Position numbers and translations under genes: made by a program
Part shown: in pieces, positions 1 through 5,189 of the stretch
Layout of the letters: each line of letters starts with the position of its first letter
Position numbering within the stretch: position 1 is the first letter of the stretch
Assembly (NCBI GenBank): GCA_023442495.1
Contig: JAEZZB010000015.1
Span: forward strand, 1 to 5,189
Direction: 5' to 3'
DNA from: Bacillota bacterium
GTDB taxonomy: Bacteria; Bacillota; Clostridia; Tissierellales; Peptoniphilaceae
DNA length: 5,189 nucleotides
The notes under the pieces: model-generated
Told to the model about the DNA's origin: nothing
The model's input: only the letters and a program-made list of their open reading frames with translations
The model's database searches: none

Positions 1-19
1 TCATTTCGTTGGGTGTCAG

Positions 20-529
20 TTAGAAAGGAATCCTTTTGTCTTCTGTTGGATCAAAATCAGCTGAATATTCAAAGTCGTCGTCAATTGGTGGTACAAAATT
101 ATCTGAATTATTTGAGTTATTGTTTGAAGAGTTTGTTGAAGTGTTATTTGGATAATTTGAATTGTTTGAATAAGATGAATTATTTCCGTCTTTCCAATCT
201 AAAAATTCAATACCAGATACTAATACTTCCGTTGTATAAACTCTTTGACCATCTTTTTCATATGATCCAGTTTGAATTCTACCTGTTACCAAAACTCTAA
301 GACCTTTGCCTGTATATTTAGTAATATTTTCTCCAAGTTTCCCCCAAGCAACGCAGTTAATAAAATCAGCAGTTGGTTGGTTTCTTGATTCCATCTCTTG
401 TCTTTTTTCTCTTGATAAATTCTTATCTACAGCTACGTTAAATCTAACTACTGCTGTGTTTCCATTAGCTTGTACATATCTTAATTCAGGATCTCTTGTT
501 AATCTTCCCATTATTACAACATTATTCAT
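20..529 (-). CDS. ssb: Single-stranded DNA-binding protein SSB
   Basis: This protein binds single-stranded DNA during replication, recombination and repair, and recruits partner proteins through its C-terminal tip. At 169 residues it has the usual bacterial length. Residues 1-112 form the OB fold, seen in the opening MNNVVIMGRLTRDPELRY, the core FINCVAWGKLGENI (about 57-70) and VLVTGRIQTGSYEKDGQRVY (about 79-98). Residues 114-145 are a disordered linker made almost entirely of Asn and Ser, and an acidic stretch follows (about 150-164). The protein ends in the expected Ile-Pro-Phe, but Lys-Arg comes just before it, where the common tip is all acidic (DDDIPF type). The ATG start is fixed by a perfect AAGGAGG five bases upstream. 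The gene lies 18 bp after rpsF on the same strand and has no promoter of its own that I can see, so it is co-transcribed with rpsF. rpsR is expected next, beyond the left edge. Confidence 0.97.
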   Translation of the reverse strand: MNNVVIMGRLTRDPELRYVQANGNTAVVRFNVAVDKNLSREKRQEMESRNQPTADFINCVAWGKLGENITKYTGKGLRVLVTGRIQTGSYEKDGQRVYTTEVLVSGIEFLDWKDGNNSSYSNNSNYPNNTSTNSSNNNSNNSDNFVPPIDDDFEYSADFDPTEDKRIPF

Positions 530-534
530 TAAAT

Positions 535-541
535 CCTCCTT
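535..541 (-). promoter_or_regulatory. Ribosome binding site of ssb
   Basis: AAGGAGG on the minus strand is a full match to the anti-Shine-Dalgarno sequence. It lies five bases before the ssb ATG, inside the 18-bp gap after the rpsF stop, so it fixes the start and supports translation from a shared rpsF-ssb message. Confidence 0.9.
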
Positions 542-547
542 AAAATA

Positions 548-832
548 TTAAGACTCTTTCTTTACTACTAAATATTTAATAATAGCATCGGTAATTTGTG
601 ATCTTCTTTCTAAATCTTTGATTATTGATGGATCTGCTTCAAAGATAATTAGAACATAGTTACCTTCTTTGATGTGATTTATTTCGTAAGCTAATTTTCT
701 GATTCCCCAATCATCAACTTCACCTAGTTTCCCATTTTCGTTGATTACGTCATACAATCTTTGTAAAACGTCTTTTTTTAGGTCTTCTTCTGTATTAGGC
801 TTCAAAATAACTATCATTTCATAACTATTCAT
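548..832 (-). CDS. rpsF: 30S ribosomal protein bS6
   Basis: bS6 is a small-subunit ribosomal protein that pairs with bS18 on the platform of the 30S subunit, next to 16S rRNA helices 22/23. The 94-residue length is normal for the family. Visible family features are the first strand YEMIVILKPN (4-13), the helix DLKKDVLQRLYDVINENG, the signature DWGIRKLAYEI (41-51), the strand GNYVLIIFEAD (57-67) and the C-terminal strand IIKYLVVKK (84-92), which fits a ferredoxin-like fold. The ATG is preceded by a strong AAGGGAGG ribosome binding site. It is the first gene of the rpsF-ssb-(rpsR) operon. It has its own promoter and a leader that may bind the S6:S18 complex, so autogenous control of the operon is likely. 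I see nothing unusual in the protein itself. Confidence 0.97.
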   Translation of the reverse strand: MNSYEMIVILKPNTEEDLKKDVLQRLYDVINENGKLGEVDDWGIRKLAYEINHIKEGNYVLIIFEADPSIIKDLERRSQITDAIIKYLVVKKES

Positions 833-838
833 ATTGCC

Positions 839-845
839 CTCCCTT
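839..845 (-). promoter_or_regulatory. Ribosome binding site of rpsF
   Basis: Reading leftward, AAGGGAGG ends six bases before the rpsF ATG. It overlaps the 3' side of the candidate S6:S18 leader motif, because its AAGGG directly follows the CCG triplet. Protein binding to that motif would therefore be expected to block the ribosome. Confidence 0.85.
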
Positions 846-873
846 CGGTTTAACCCCGCTTATTATACGGAGT
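846..873 (-). promoter_or_regulatory. Candidate S6:S18 ribosomal-protein leader in the rpsF 5' UTR
   Basis: On the minus strand ACTCCG (868-873) can pair with CGGGGT (853-858), giving a six-base-pair stem that includes one G-T (G-U in RNA) pair and closes a nine-base loop. After a short A/T spacer comes ACCGAAGGG, so a CCG triplet (846-848) sits between the stem and the Shine-Dalgarno sequence. Known rpsF leaders in many bacteria carry a stem with a nearby conserved CCG that mimics the bS6-bS18 site in 16S rRNA and lets the complex repress its own operon. The position, the CCG and the closeness to the ribosome binding site agree with that class. I could not compute a covariance-model score, so membership is inferred. 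Confidence 0.55.
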
Positions 874-889
874 AGAGATTTACTGAAAC

Positions 890-918
890 AGTATACCAAA
901 CTATCCCTTTTAAATCAA
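890..918 (-). promoter_or_regulatory. Sigma-A promoter of rpsF-ssb
   Basis: Reading leftward there is a -35 element TTGATT (913-918), a 17-bp spacer and a -10 element TATACT (890-895). The TGG directly before the -10 box provides an extended -10 (TGn) motif. Transcription should begin near 883, leaving a leader of about 50 bases before rpsF. The promoter lies wholly in the gap between the TIM-barrel gene and rpsF, so the ribosomal operon can be expressed independently of the gene upstream. Confidence 0.75.
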
Positions 919-953
919 GTTATTTCATAGCTTTATAAGATTCGTCCAATATT

Positions 954-1754
954 TTATTTTTTTTCTTTTCTATATTCTTCCATTAAACTTGCAAAAATTT
1001 CTCCTGTTGTTGGTGGACTGTATGTTATAGCATTTGCACCAGCTTTAATTGTGTTCAAGATTGATTCTTCTGTAGGGCCTCCTGTTGCAATTATTGGAAA
1101 ATCATTTCCAATAGTCTCTCTGATTATCTTTACTAATGCTACTGTTTCTTTAGCAGCTGACACATTTAATATAGAAGCTCCAGCTTGAATTTTAGATATA
1201 TAATCATCTTTTTCAGATGCAACAGTTGCAATTACAGGAATATCTAAATCATTCGCTATCATATTTATAATATCATTTTGCATATGTGAGTTTACGACTA
1301 CGCCATAAGCACCATAAAGCTCCGCTTGTAGACCAATATTTAATGATCTATTTCCAGTTGTTGTTCCTCCTCCAACGCCAACAAAGACAGGTACTGTTGC
1401 TGTGCTTAAAATAGCCTGTGTAATAGAAAGTTGAGGGGTAAATGGATATACTGCCATTACAGCATCTGCATTTGAATTTGAAAGTATTGGAAGATCCGTA
1501 GTAAAAATAATAGATTTAATATTTCTTTCAAGTATATTTATCCCAGTTGCTTTTTCTATTACCTCTGGTACTATCACTAATCTTTTTCTCAATTGATGTT
1601 TTATCTTTGGTGCCGATTTTGTTAAATCCACGCCAGGTATTTCTGCTAAACTATCTATTCCATATTCGGCAATAAAGTGATCTCCGTGTTCACTAGTACG
1701 TATCTCTCTTATTTTAGCCTTTATAGATGACTTTTTAAAAATTTTTTCTCTCAA
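954..1754 (-). CDS. TIM-barrel phosphate-binding protein of unassigned function
   Basis: I recognise a fold, not a function. The 266-residue protein shows alternating beta strands and helices typical of a TIM barrel: SIIFTTD (about 81-87), ADAVMAVYPFT (97-106), VPVFVGVGGGTTTG (121-134), GAYGVVVNS (148-156), DIPVIATVAS (171-180) and GASILNVSA (192-200). It ends with FPIIATGGPTEESI (219-232) and AGANAITYSPP (238-248). The last two are the glycine-rich pair that binds a substrate phosphate in ribulose-phosphate-binding-type barrels (NanE, ThiG, TrpC, KDPG aldolase). Relatives are often labelled only 'hydrolase' or 'beta/alpha barrel protein'. The start is TTG: an AGGAGG lies four bases upstream, an in-frame stop lies not far upstream, and no ATG or GTG fits nearby. 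There is no signal peptide or membrane segment, so it should be cytosolic. It runs in the direction of rpsF, about 120 bp upstream, without a visible terminator between, and is divergent from the peptidase gene. An enzyme acting on a phosphorylated small molecule is plausible; the substrate is unknown. Confidence 0.85.
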   Translation of the reverse strand: MREKIFKKSSIKAKIREIRTSEHGDHFIAEYGIDSLAEIPGVDLTKSAPKIKHQLRKRLVIVPEVIEKATGINILERNIKSIIFTTDLPILSNSNADAVMAVYPFTPQLSITQAILSTATVPVFVGVGGGTTTGNRSLNIGLQAELYGAYGVVVNSHMQNDIINMIANDLDIPVIATVASEKDDYISKIQAGASILNVSAAKETVALVKIIRETIGNDFPIIATGGPTEESILNTIKAGANAITYSPPTTGEIFASLMEEYRKEKK

Positions 1755-1758
1755 ATTT

Positions 1759-1764
1759 CCTCCT
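1759..1764 (-). promoter_or_regulatory. Ribosome binding site deciding the TTG start
   Basis: AGGAGG on the minus strand sits four bases before a TTG codon. The upstream frame holds no ATG or GTG before an in-frame stop, so this site is the main reason to accept the unusual TTG start of the TIM-barrel gene. Confidence 0.75.
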
Positions 1765-1780
1765 AATGAATCTCAAATTA

Positions 1781-1789
1781 ATTATATCA
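1781..1789 (-). promoter_or_regulatory. Extended -10 promoter of the TIM-barrel gene
   Basis: Reading leftward the sequence is TGATATAAT, a perfect TATAAT -10 box with the TGn extension. No good -35 box lies 16-18 bp upstream; only a T-rich run is there, which is common for extended -10 promoters. Transcription should start near 1774, giving a leader of about 20 bases. Confidence 0.65.
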
Positions 1790-1870
1790 TAACCAAAATT
1801 TTAAAAAACGCCATTTTTATTAAATTTATTTAACTTTTATTGAATTATTATATTTATTAAATCTACATTA

Positions 1871-1879
1871 TGATATACT
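1871..1879 (+). promoter_or_regulatory. Extended -10 promoter of the M16C peptidase gene
   Basis: TGATATACT combines a TGn extension with a -10 box matching TATAAT at five of six positions. The -35 region (about 1851-1856, TATTTA) is poor but lies in a very A/T-rich stretch. Expected initiation near 1886 leaves about 20 bases before the ATG. Read on its own strand, this box lies in a 12-mer that differs at one base from that of the divergent TIM-barrel promoter. Confidence 0.6.
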
Positions 1880-1898
1880 AAGTTTAATAAAAATAAGT

Positions 1899-1903
1899 GG
1901 AGG
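1899..1903 (+). promoter_or_regulatory. Ribosome binding site of the M16C peptidase gene
   Basis: GGAGG lies four bases before the ATG at 1908. It is the only strong ribosome binding site here and fixes the start of the peptidase gene. Confidence 0.8.
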
Positions 1904-1907
1904 AATT

Positions 1908-4769
1908 ATGCAAGAATATAAATTACTTCAAGAAAAATATTTAAAGAACGAGCAATCACAAGCACTAGTATTTGAACATATTAAGACAAAAGCAAAAGTA
2001 TTTGTTATGTCAAATGAAGATGATAATAAACTTTTTGGAATAGGTTTTAGAACACCACCTAAAAATAGTAATGGGGTGTGCCATATAATTGAACATTGTG
2101 TATTAAATGGATCAAAGAAATATACCACAAAAGAACCATTTATGGATATGGTAAAAGGATCTTTAAATACATTTTTAAACGCTATGACATATTCAGACAA
2201 GACCCTTTATCCTGTTGCATCAAGAAACGATAAAGATTTTAAAAATTTAACTGATGTTTATCTTGATGCTGTATTTAATCCAAGAGCTAGAAAAGATGAA
2301 AAAATTTTTAGACAAGAAGGTTGGAGATACAATCTAGAGAATGATGAACTAACTTATAAAGGTGTTGTTTACAATGAAATGAGAGGAGCTATGTCTTCTC
2401 AAGAATCTCAAGTTTATCACAATATATATAAGGAATTAATGCCAGATACCATTTATGCATACAATTCCGGTGGAGATCCTTATGTGATTCCAACTTTAAC
2501 ATATGATGATTTTACTGCATATTATGATGAATTTTACCATCCATCAAACTCATATATTTTTCTTTATGGAAATATGGACTATGAAGAATATTTAAAATAT
2601 ATTCATAATGAATATTTATCAAATTACGAATATAGAGAAGTTCACTCACAACTTATTCCTCAAGAAAAGTTTAATGGTACAAGATATGCCGTAAACTATA
2701 TCAATACTACTAAAGATGTAAATCCTAAAGAATCCTTCATTTCTTATTCAACGATAATCGGTGATGCAATAGATTCTAAAACAAGAATTATTTCAGAAAT
2801 CCTATCAAATGCTTTAATAGGAAATGAAAGCTCACCATTAAGACAAAGACTTTTATCATCAGGAATTCTTGATGTGATAATTTCTGCTTCAGGAAATGAA
2901 TTGGAATCAGTATTTTCAATTATTGCCAAAAATATTGATGCAGATGATAGAGATAAATTTGTTAACTTAATCGAGGACGAATTGAATAGAATAGTAGAAA
3001 TAGGCATTGATAAAGAACTTATTTTATCAGAATTAAATAATTACAAATTTATACTTAGAGAAAAAGGTGGTTATTCTACAAAAGGGATTGTATATTTCGA
3101 AAATGCATTTAATTCTTGGCTATATGATAAATCTCCAATTGAAGCAATCGATATTGAAGATGATTTAAGCTTTATTGAAGAAAATATTGAAAATAGAATA
3201 TTTGAAAAATTTATTAAAGAAAACATACTAGAATCAAACCACAAATCTATTGTATCTCATATTCCGATGAAAGGCTTAAATGATCAAAAAGATGAAAATC
3301 TTAGAGTTAAACTTGAAAGTTTTAAAAATTCATTAAGCGAAAAAGAAAAAGAAGAATATATTCAAAAACGTTTAGAAATGGAAGAATTTCAATCAAGGGA
3401 TAATACTCCTGAAGAAAAAGCAACCATTCCTATGCTTGAAAAAGAAGATGTAAGCACAAAAGTTGAAAAAACTGATAGAGAAGTTTTAGATATGGAAAAT
3501 TATACAATTTTAAAACACAATCTTCCAACTTCTGGTATTGATTATATAGATTTAGCTTTTGATATTGATCATATTACAGAACCTGAAGATATTCTTTATA
3601 CTTCCCTATTAACAGGTATGCTTGGAATGATTGACACCGAAAATTATAATTTCAGCGATTTAAATAAAAAAGTTCTATTAAACACCGGTGGAATAAGCTT
3701 TAATATTAGTCAATTCAATATTTATAATGCTGACAAAATTTCAAGAAAATTAATAATGACAACAAAGGTATTTACTGAAAATATAATAAATGCAAGAGAA
3801 ATAATTGAAGAAATTATAAATAGAACTAAATTTGATAATTTAGATAAAATAAAAGAAATAATTTTATTAATCAAAGCATCAAATGAAATTGGCTTATATC
3901 AAAGAGCACATGTGATGATGATGAATCGCGCAACTTCAAATCATCTTCCATATATGAAATATGGCGAATATATAAATGGCGTTGATTTCTATCAATTTAT
4001 AAAAGAAATTGCTGGAAAAAACATGAAAGAAGTTTCTGAAAAGTTAGAAAATGTCTATAACAAGGTATTCAGTAGGAAAAATCTAATTATAAATATAGGC
4101 TCTACATTTGAAAACGAAACTCTTCTTACTGAACTTGAAAAATTAGCTTTAGCAATTGAAAATAAAGAATTTGAAAAAGTAGAATTTGTATTTACACCTT
4201 GTAAAAAATCTGAAGGATTCAAAACTTCAGCTGATGTAAATTATATATCATTTGGAAATAAATTGAATATGGATTACAATTCTAAATTTACAGTATTAAA
4301 TAATCTTATTACTACAGAATATTTATATACTGAAATTAGAGCAAAAGGCGGTGCATATGGAGCAGGGATGTTAACTTCTATAAATAACAATTTTGCTACC
4401 TATTCATATAGAGATCCAAATATTCAAAGAACAATTGATATTTACAATCAAATTCCAGAATTCTTAAATGCGATAAGAGTCAATCAAGACGATTTACTTC
4501 CATATATCATCGGTGCTGTTGGAAAAATAGATCCACCAAGAACAGAAAGAAGTAAATCTTTTTATGATATGTCTCAATTCATTACCGGCCTTACAAATGA
4601 AAAAGTTGAAGAAATGATTGTAAATGCACTTGAAACAGACATTTCCACCCTAAAATTAACTGCCCCAAAAATAAAAGAAATGCTTGAAGGCGCATCTTTA
4701 GCCGTTTTAGGCAATTCTCAGGTAATTGAAAAAAATAAAGAATTATTTGATGAACTGATTGAATTGTAA
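1908..4769 (+). CDS. M16C zinc metallopeptidase, PreP/Cym1 (presequence protease) type
   Basis: This is a large, single-chain, insulinase-superfamily peptidase that degrades unstructured peptides inside a closed chamber. The 953 residues agree with the M16C family. The inverted zinc motif HxxEH is at 59-63 (H59 and H63 bind zinc, E62 is the catalytic base) within GVCHIIEHCVLNGS. The third zinc ligand is E157 in VVYNEMRGAMS, 94 residues after H63. The family block NSGGDPYVIPTLTYDDF (186-202) follows, then YHPSNSYIFLYGN (210-222). A charged, probably helical hinge (about 460-525) links the two halves, leading into the M16C-associated domain. In the C-terminal half RAKGGAYGAG carries R811 and Y817, spaced like the substrate-binding Arg/Tyr pair of plant PreP. 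All key residues are present. There is no signal peptide, so it should act in the cytoplasm, probably in peptide turnover. It has its own promoter, stands alone as a transcription unit and is divergent from the TIM-barrel gene. The only cysteines are C58, C64 and C764, and two of these flank the zinc motif. Confidence 0.95.
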   Translation: MQEYKLLQEKYLKNEQSQALVFEHIKTKAKVFVMSNEDDNKLFGIGFRTPPKNSNGVCHIIEHCVLNGSKKYTTKEPFMDMVKGSLNTFLNAMTYSDKTLYPVASRNDKDFKNLTDVYLDAVFNPRARKDEKIFRQEGWRYNLENDELTYKGVVYNEMRGAMSSQESQVYHNIYKELMPDTIYAYNSGGDPYVIPTLTYDDFTAYYDEFYHPSNSYIFLYGNMDYEEYLKYIHNEYLSNYEYREVHSQLIPQEKFNGTRYAVNYINTTKDVNPKESFISYSTIIGDAIDSKTRIISEILSNALIGNESSPLRQRLLSSGILDVIISASGNELESVFSIIAKNIDADDRDKFVNLIEDELNRIVEIGIDKELILSELNNYKFILREKGGYSTKGIVYFENAFNSWLYDKSPIEAIDIEDDLSFIEENIENRIFEKFIKENILESNHKSIVSHIPMKGLNDQKDENLRVKLESFKNSLSEKEKEEYIQKRLEMEEFQSRDNTPEEKATIPMLEKEDVSTKVEKTDREVLDMENYTILKHNLPTSGIDYIDLAFDIDHITEPEDILYTSLLTGMLGMIDTENYNFSDLNKKVLLNTGGISFNISQFNIYNADKISRKLIMTTKVFTENIINAREIIEEIINRTKFDNLDKIKEIILLIKASNEIGLYQRAHVMMMNRATSNHLPYMKYGEYINGVDFYQFIKEIAGKNMKEVSEKLENVYNKVFSRKNLIINIGSTFENETLLTELEKLALAIENKEFEKVEFVFTPCKKSEGFKTSADVNYISFGNKLNMDYNSKFTVLNNLITTEYLYTEIRAKGGAYGAGMLTSINNNFATYSYRDPNIQRTIDIYNQIPEFLNAIRVNQDDLLPYIIGAVGKIDPPRTERSKSFYDMSQFITGLTNEKVEEMIVNALETDISTLKLTAPKIKEMLEGASLAVLGNSQVIEKNKELFDELIEL

Positions 4770-4868
4770 ATATAAAAAGACGCTAAATAACTGAACTAAA
4801 CTCCGAAAAGTTGTTTTAAAACCAATTTTTTAGTAAGTTACAGTGAAGTTAGCGTTTCCTTTTTATAT
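4770..4868. repeat. Long imperfect foldback after the peptidase gene (terminator or MITE-like element)
   Basis: The outer arms ATATAAAAAG (4770-4779) and CTTTTTATAT (4859-4868) are perfect inverted repeats. After a 1-by-4-base internal loop, CGCTAA (4781-4786) pairs with TTAGCG (4849-4854). Further in, ACTG (4790-4793) can pair with CAGT (4841-4844) and ACTAAA (4795-4800) with TTTAGT (4829-4834), and the centre holds the palindrome GTTTTAAAAC (4813-4822). The whole element folds on itself and begins at the base after the peptidase stop codon. On both strands a T-rich tract follows TTAGCG, so it could end transcription in either direction. It is long and bulged for a simple intrinsic terminator, so a small non-coding repeat that also terminates is an equal possibility. 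No coding frame is evident within it. Confidence 0.65.
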
Positions 4869-4903
4869 AATGTATAATAAATATGTTTATGTAAATGTAT
4901 AAT
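4869..4903 (+). promoter_or_regulatory. A/T-rich candidate promoter region for the ABC-exporter gene
   Basis: AATGTATAAT occurs twice in direct orientation (4869-4878 and 4894-4903), 25 bp apart, and each copy contains a perfect TATAAT -10 hexamer. Neither has a convincing -35 box 16-18 bp upstream. A third, weaker possibility is TTAATA (4920-4925) with TATATA (4944-4949). Some promoter is expected here because the foldback separates this gene from the peptidase, but I cannot say which box is used. The rest of the gap to 4971 holds no gene that I can see. Confidence 0.35.
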
Positions 4904-4971
4904 TACTTCGATAAAAGAATTAATACGAGATTAATGAAATTATTATATATTGATAAAAGATGAAATACTTT

Positions 4972-4975
4972 GGAG
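4972..4975 (+). promoter_or_regulatory. Ribosome binding site of the ABC-exporter gene
   Basis: GGAG lies five bases before the ATG at 4981 in an otherwise A-rich leader. It supports that ATG as the start of the truncated gene at the right edge. Confidence 0.7.
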
Positions 4976-4980
4976 AAAAA

Positions 4981-5189
4981 ATGGATAAAGTAAAAAAATA
5001 CAAATCAAATTCAATTAGTGTAATATCATTTGTAATTTTTATTGTTTTACAAATAATTACATTAATACCACCAATTATTATGAAAAATATAGTTGATAGT
5101 TATATTCCAAATAAAAATCTAAAATTTGTTTTTATAGGTATTTTAGTTTTTATTTTAATCCCATTTACATATATACTAGTTCAAGCAAT
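4981..5189 (+). CDS. ABC exporter permease/ATPase, N-terminal fragment (cut by window edge)
   Basis: The open frame starts at ATG and runs 69 codons plus two bases to the window end without a stop. It begins with a short basic segment, MDKVKKYKSNS, followed by a membrane span (about residues 13-33, rich in Ile, Val and Phe). Next comes LIPPIIMKNIVDSYIPNKNL (28-47) and a second span (about 48-67). The pattern 'helix, PPxIxKxIVDxYIP, helix' is the usual start of the six-helix membrane domain of type-I (MsbA/BmrA/MdlB-like) exporters, in which an ATPase domain follows on the same chain. That ATPase domain would lie beyond the right edge, so neither it nor the substrate can be judged. Such genes often come as pairs forming a heterodimer, and a second copy may follow. 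The family call rests on a short stretch. Confidence 0.75.
   Translation, partial: MDKVKKYKSNSISVISFVIFIVLQIITLIPPIIMKNIVDSYIPNKNLKFVFIGILVFILIPFTYILVQA

Noticed and set aside
1..19. Possible start of rpsR downstream of ssb
   Set aside because: Only 19 bases follow the ssb stop. They contain no ribosome binding site and no supported start, so rpsR is only expected beyond the edge.
114..190. Repetitive TTTGAAT/TTATTTG-like stretch that could pass for a short tandem repeat
   Set aside because: It is the reverse strand of the Asn/Ser-rich SSB linker; the irregular repetition follows from AAT/AAC and TCA codons.
13..300. Open frame of 95 codons on the plus strand
   Set aside because: It lies antisense to ssb, has no ribosome binding site, and reads as Leu/Tyr-rich antisense of the Asn/Ser linker and OB fold.
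306..551. Open frame of 81 codons on the plus strand
   Set aside because: It is antisense to the well-supported ssb, with no ribosome binding site and no recognisable domain.
1794..1862. A/T runs between the divergent promoters, including TTATTAAAT twice (1817-1825 and 1854-1862)
   Set aside because: Short words made only of A and T recur by chance in DNA this A/T-rich, and no symmetric operator is evident.
1928..2200. Open frame of 90 codons on the minus strand
   Set aside because: It is antisense to the zinc-motif region of the M16C peptidase, which is clearly coding on the plus strand.
2744..3007. Open frame of 87 codons on the minus strand
   Set aside because: It is antisense to the peptidase. 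Its Ser/Ile-rich composition is what reverse reading of A/T-rich coding DNA gives.

Overview
This 5.2-kb window looks like chromosomal DNA from a low-GC Gram-positive anaerobe. The reasons are strongly A/T-biased codon use, strong AGGAGG-type ribosome binding sites, consensus-like sigma-A promoters with extended -10 elements, tryptophan read from TGG, and a Firmicute-style rpsF-ssb pair. A Clostridia/Tissierellia-type organism (Anaerococcus or Peptoniphilus relatives) is my best guess from protein flavour. That placement is inference, not a database result.

The left part (about 1-1790) is transcribed leftward. It holds ssb, then rpsF upstream of it, then an unassigned phosphate-binding TIM-barrel protein further upstream. 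rpsF and ssb form the classic bS6-SSB-bS18 operon, and rpsR should lie just off the left edge. rpsF has its own promoter and a short leader that resembles the S6:S18 autoregulatory RNA. The TIM-barrel gene starts with TTG and has its own promoter. No terminator is visible after it, so it may read through into rpsF.

At about 1755-1907 transcription diverges. Near-identical extended -10 elements on opposite strands drive the TIM-barrel gene leftward and a 953-residue M16C metallopeptidase (PreP/Cym1 type) rightward. The peptidase keeps its zinc motif and its C-terminal Arg/Tyr pair, and it has no export signal, so it should degrade peptides in the cytoplasm.

Immediately after the peptidase stop codon is a roughly 99-bp imperfect foldback, either a long terminator or a MITE-like repeat. 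An A/T-rich promoter region follows, then the first 69 codons of an ABC-exporter subunit cut off by the right edge.

Most of the window is ordinary housekeeping DNA, and I see no clearly new system. The points most worth checking are the foldback, the rpsF leader, the unassigned TIM barrel, and small departures in SSB (basic residues in the C-terminal tip) and the peptidase (two cysteines flanking the zinc motif).
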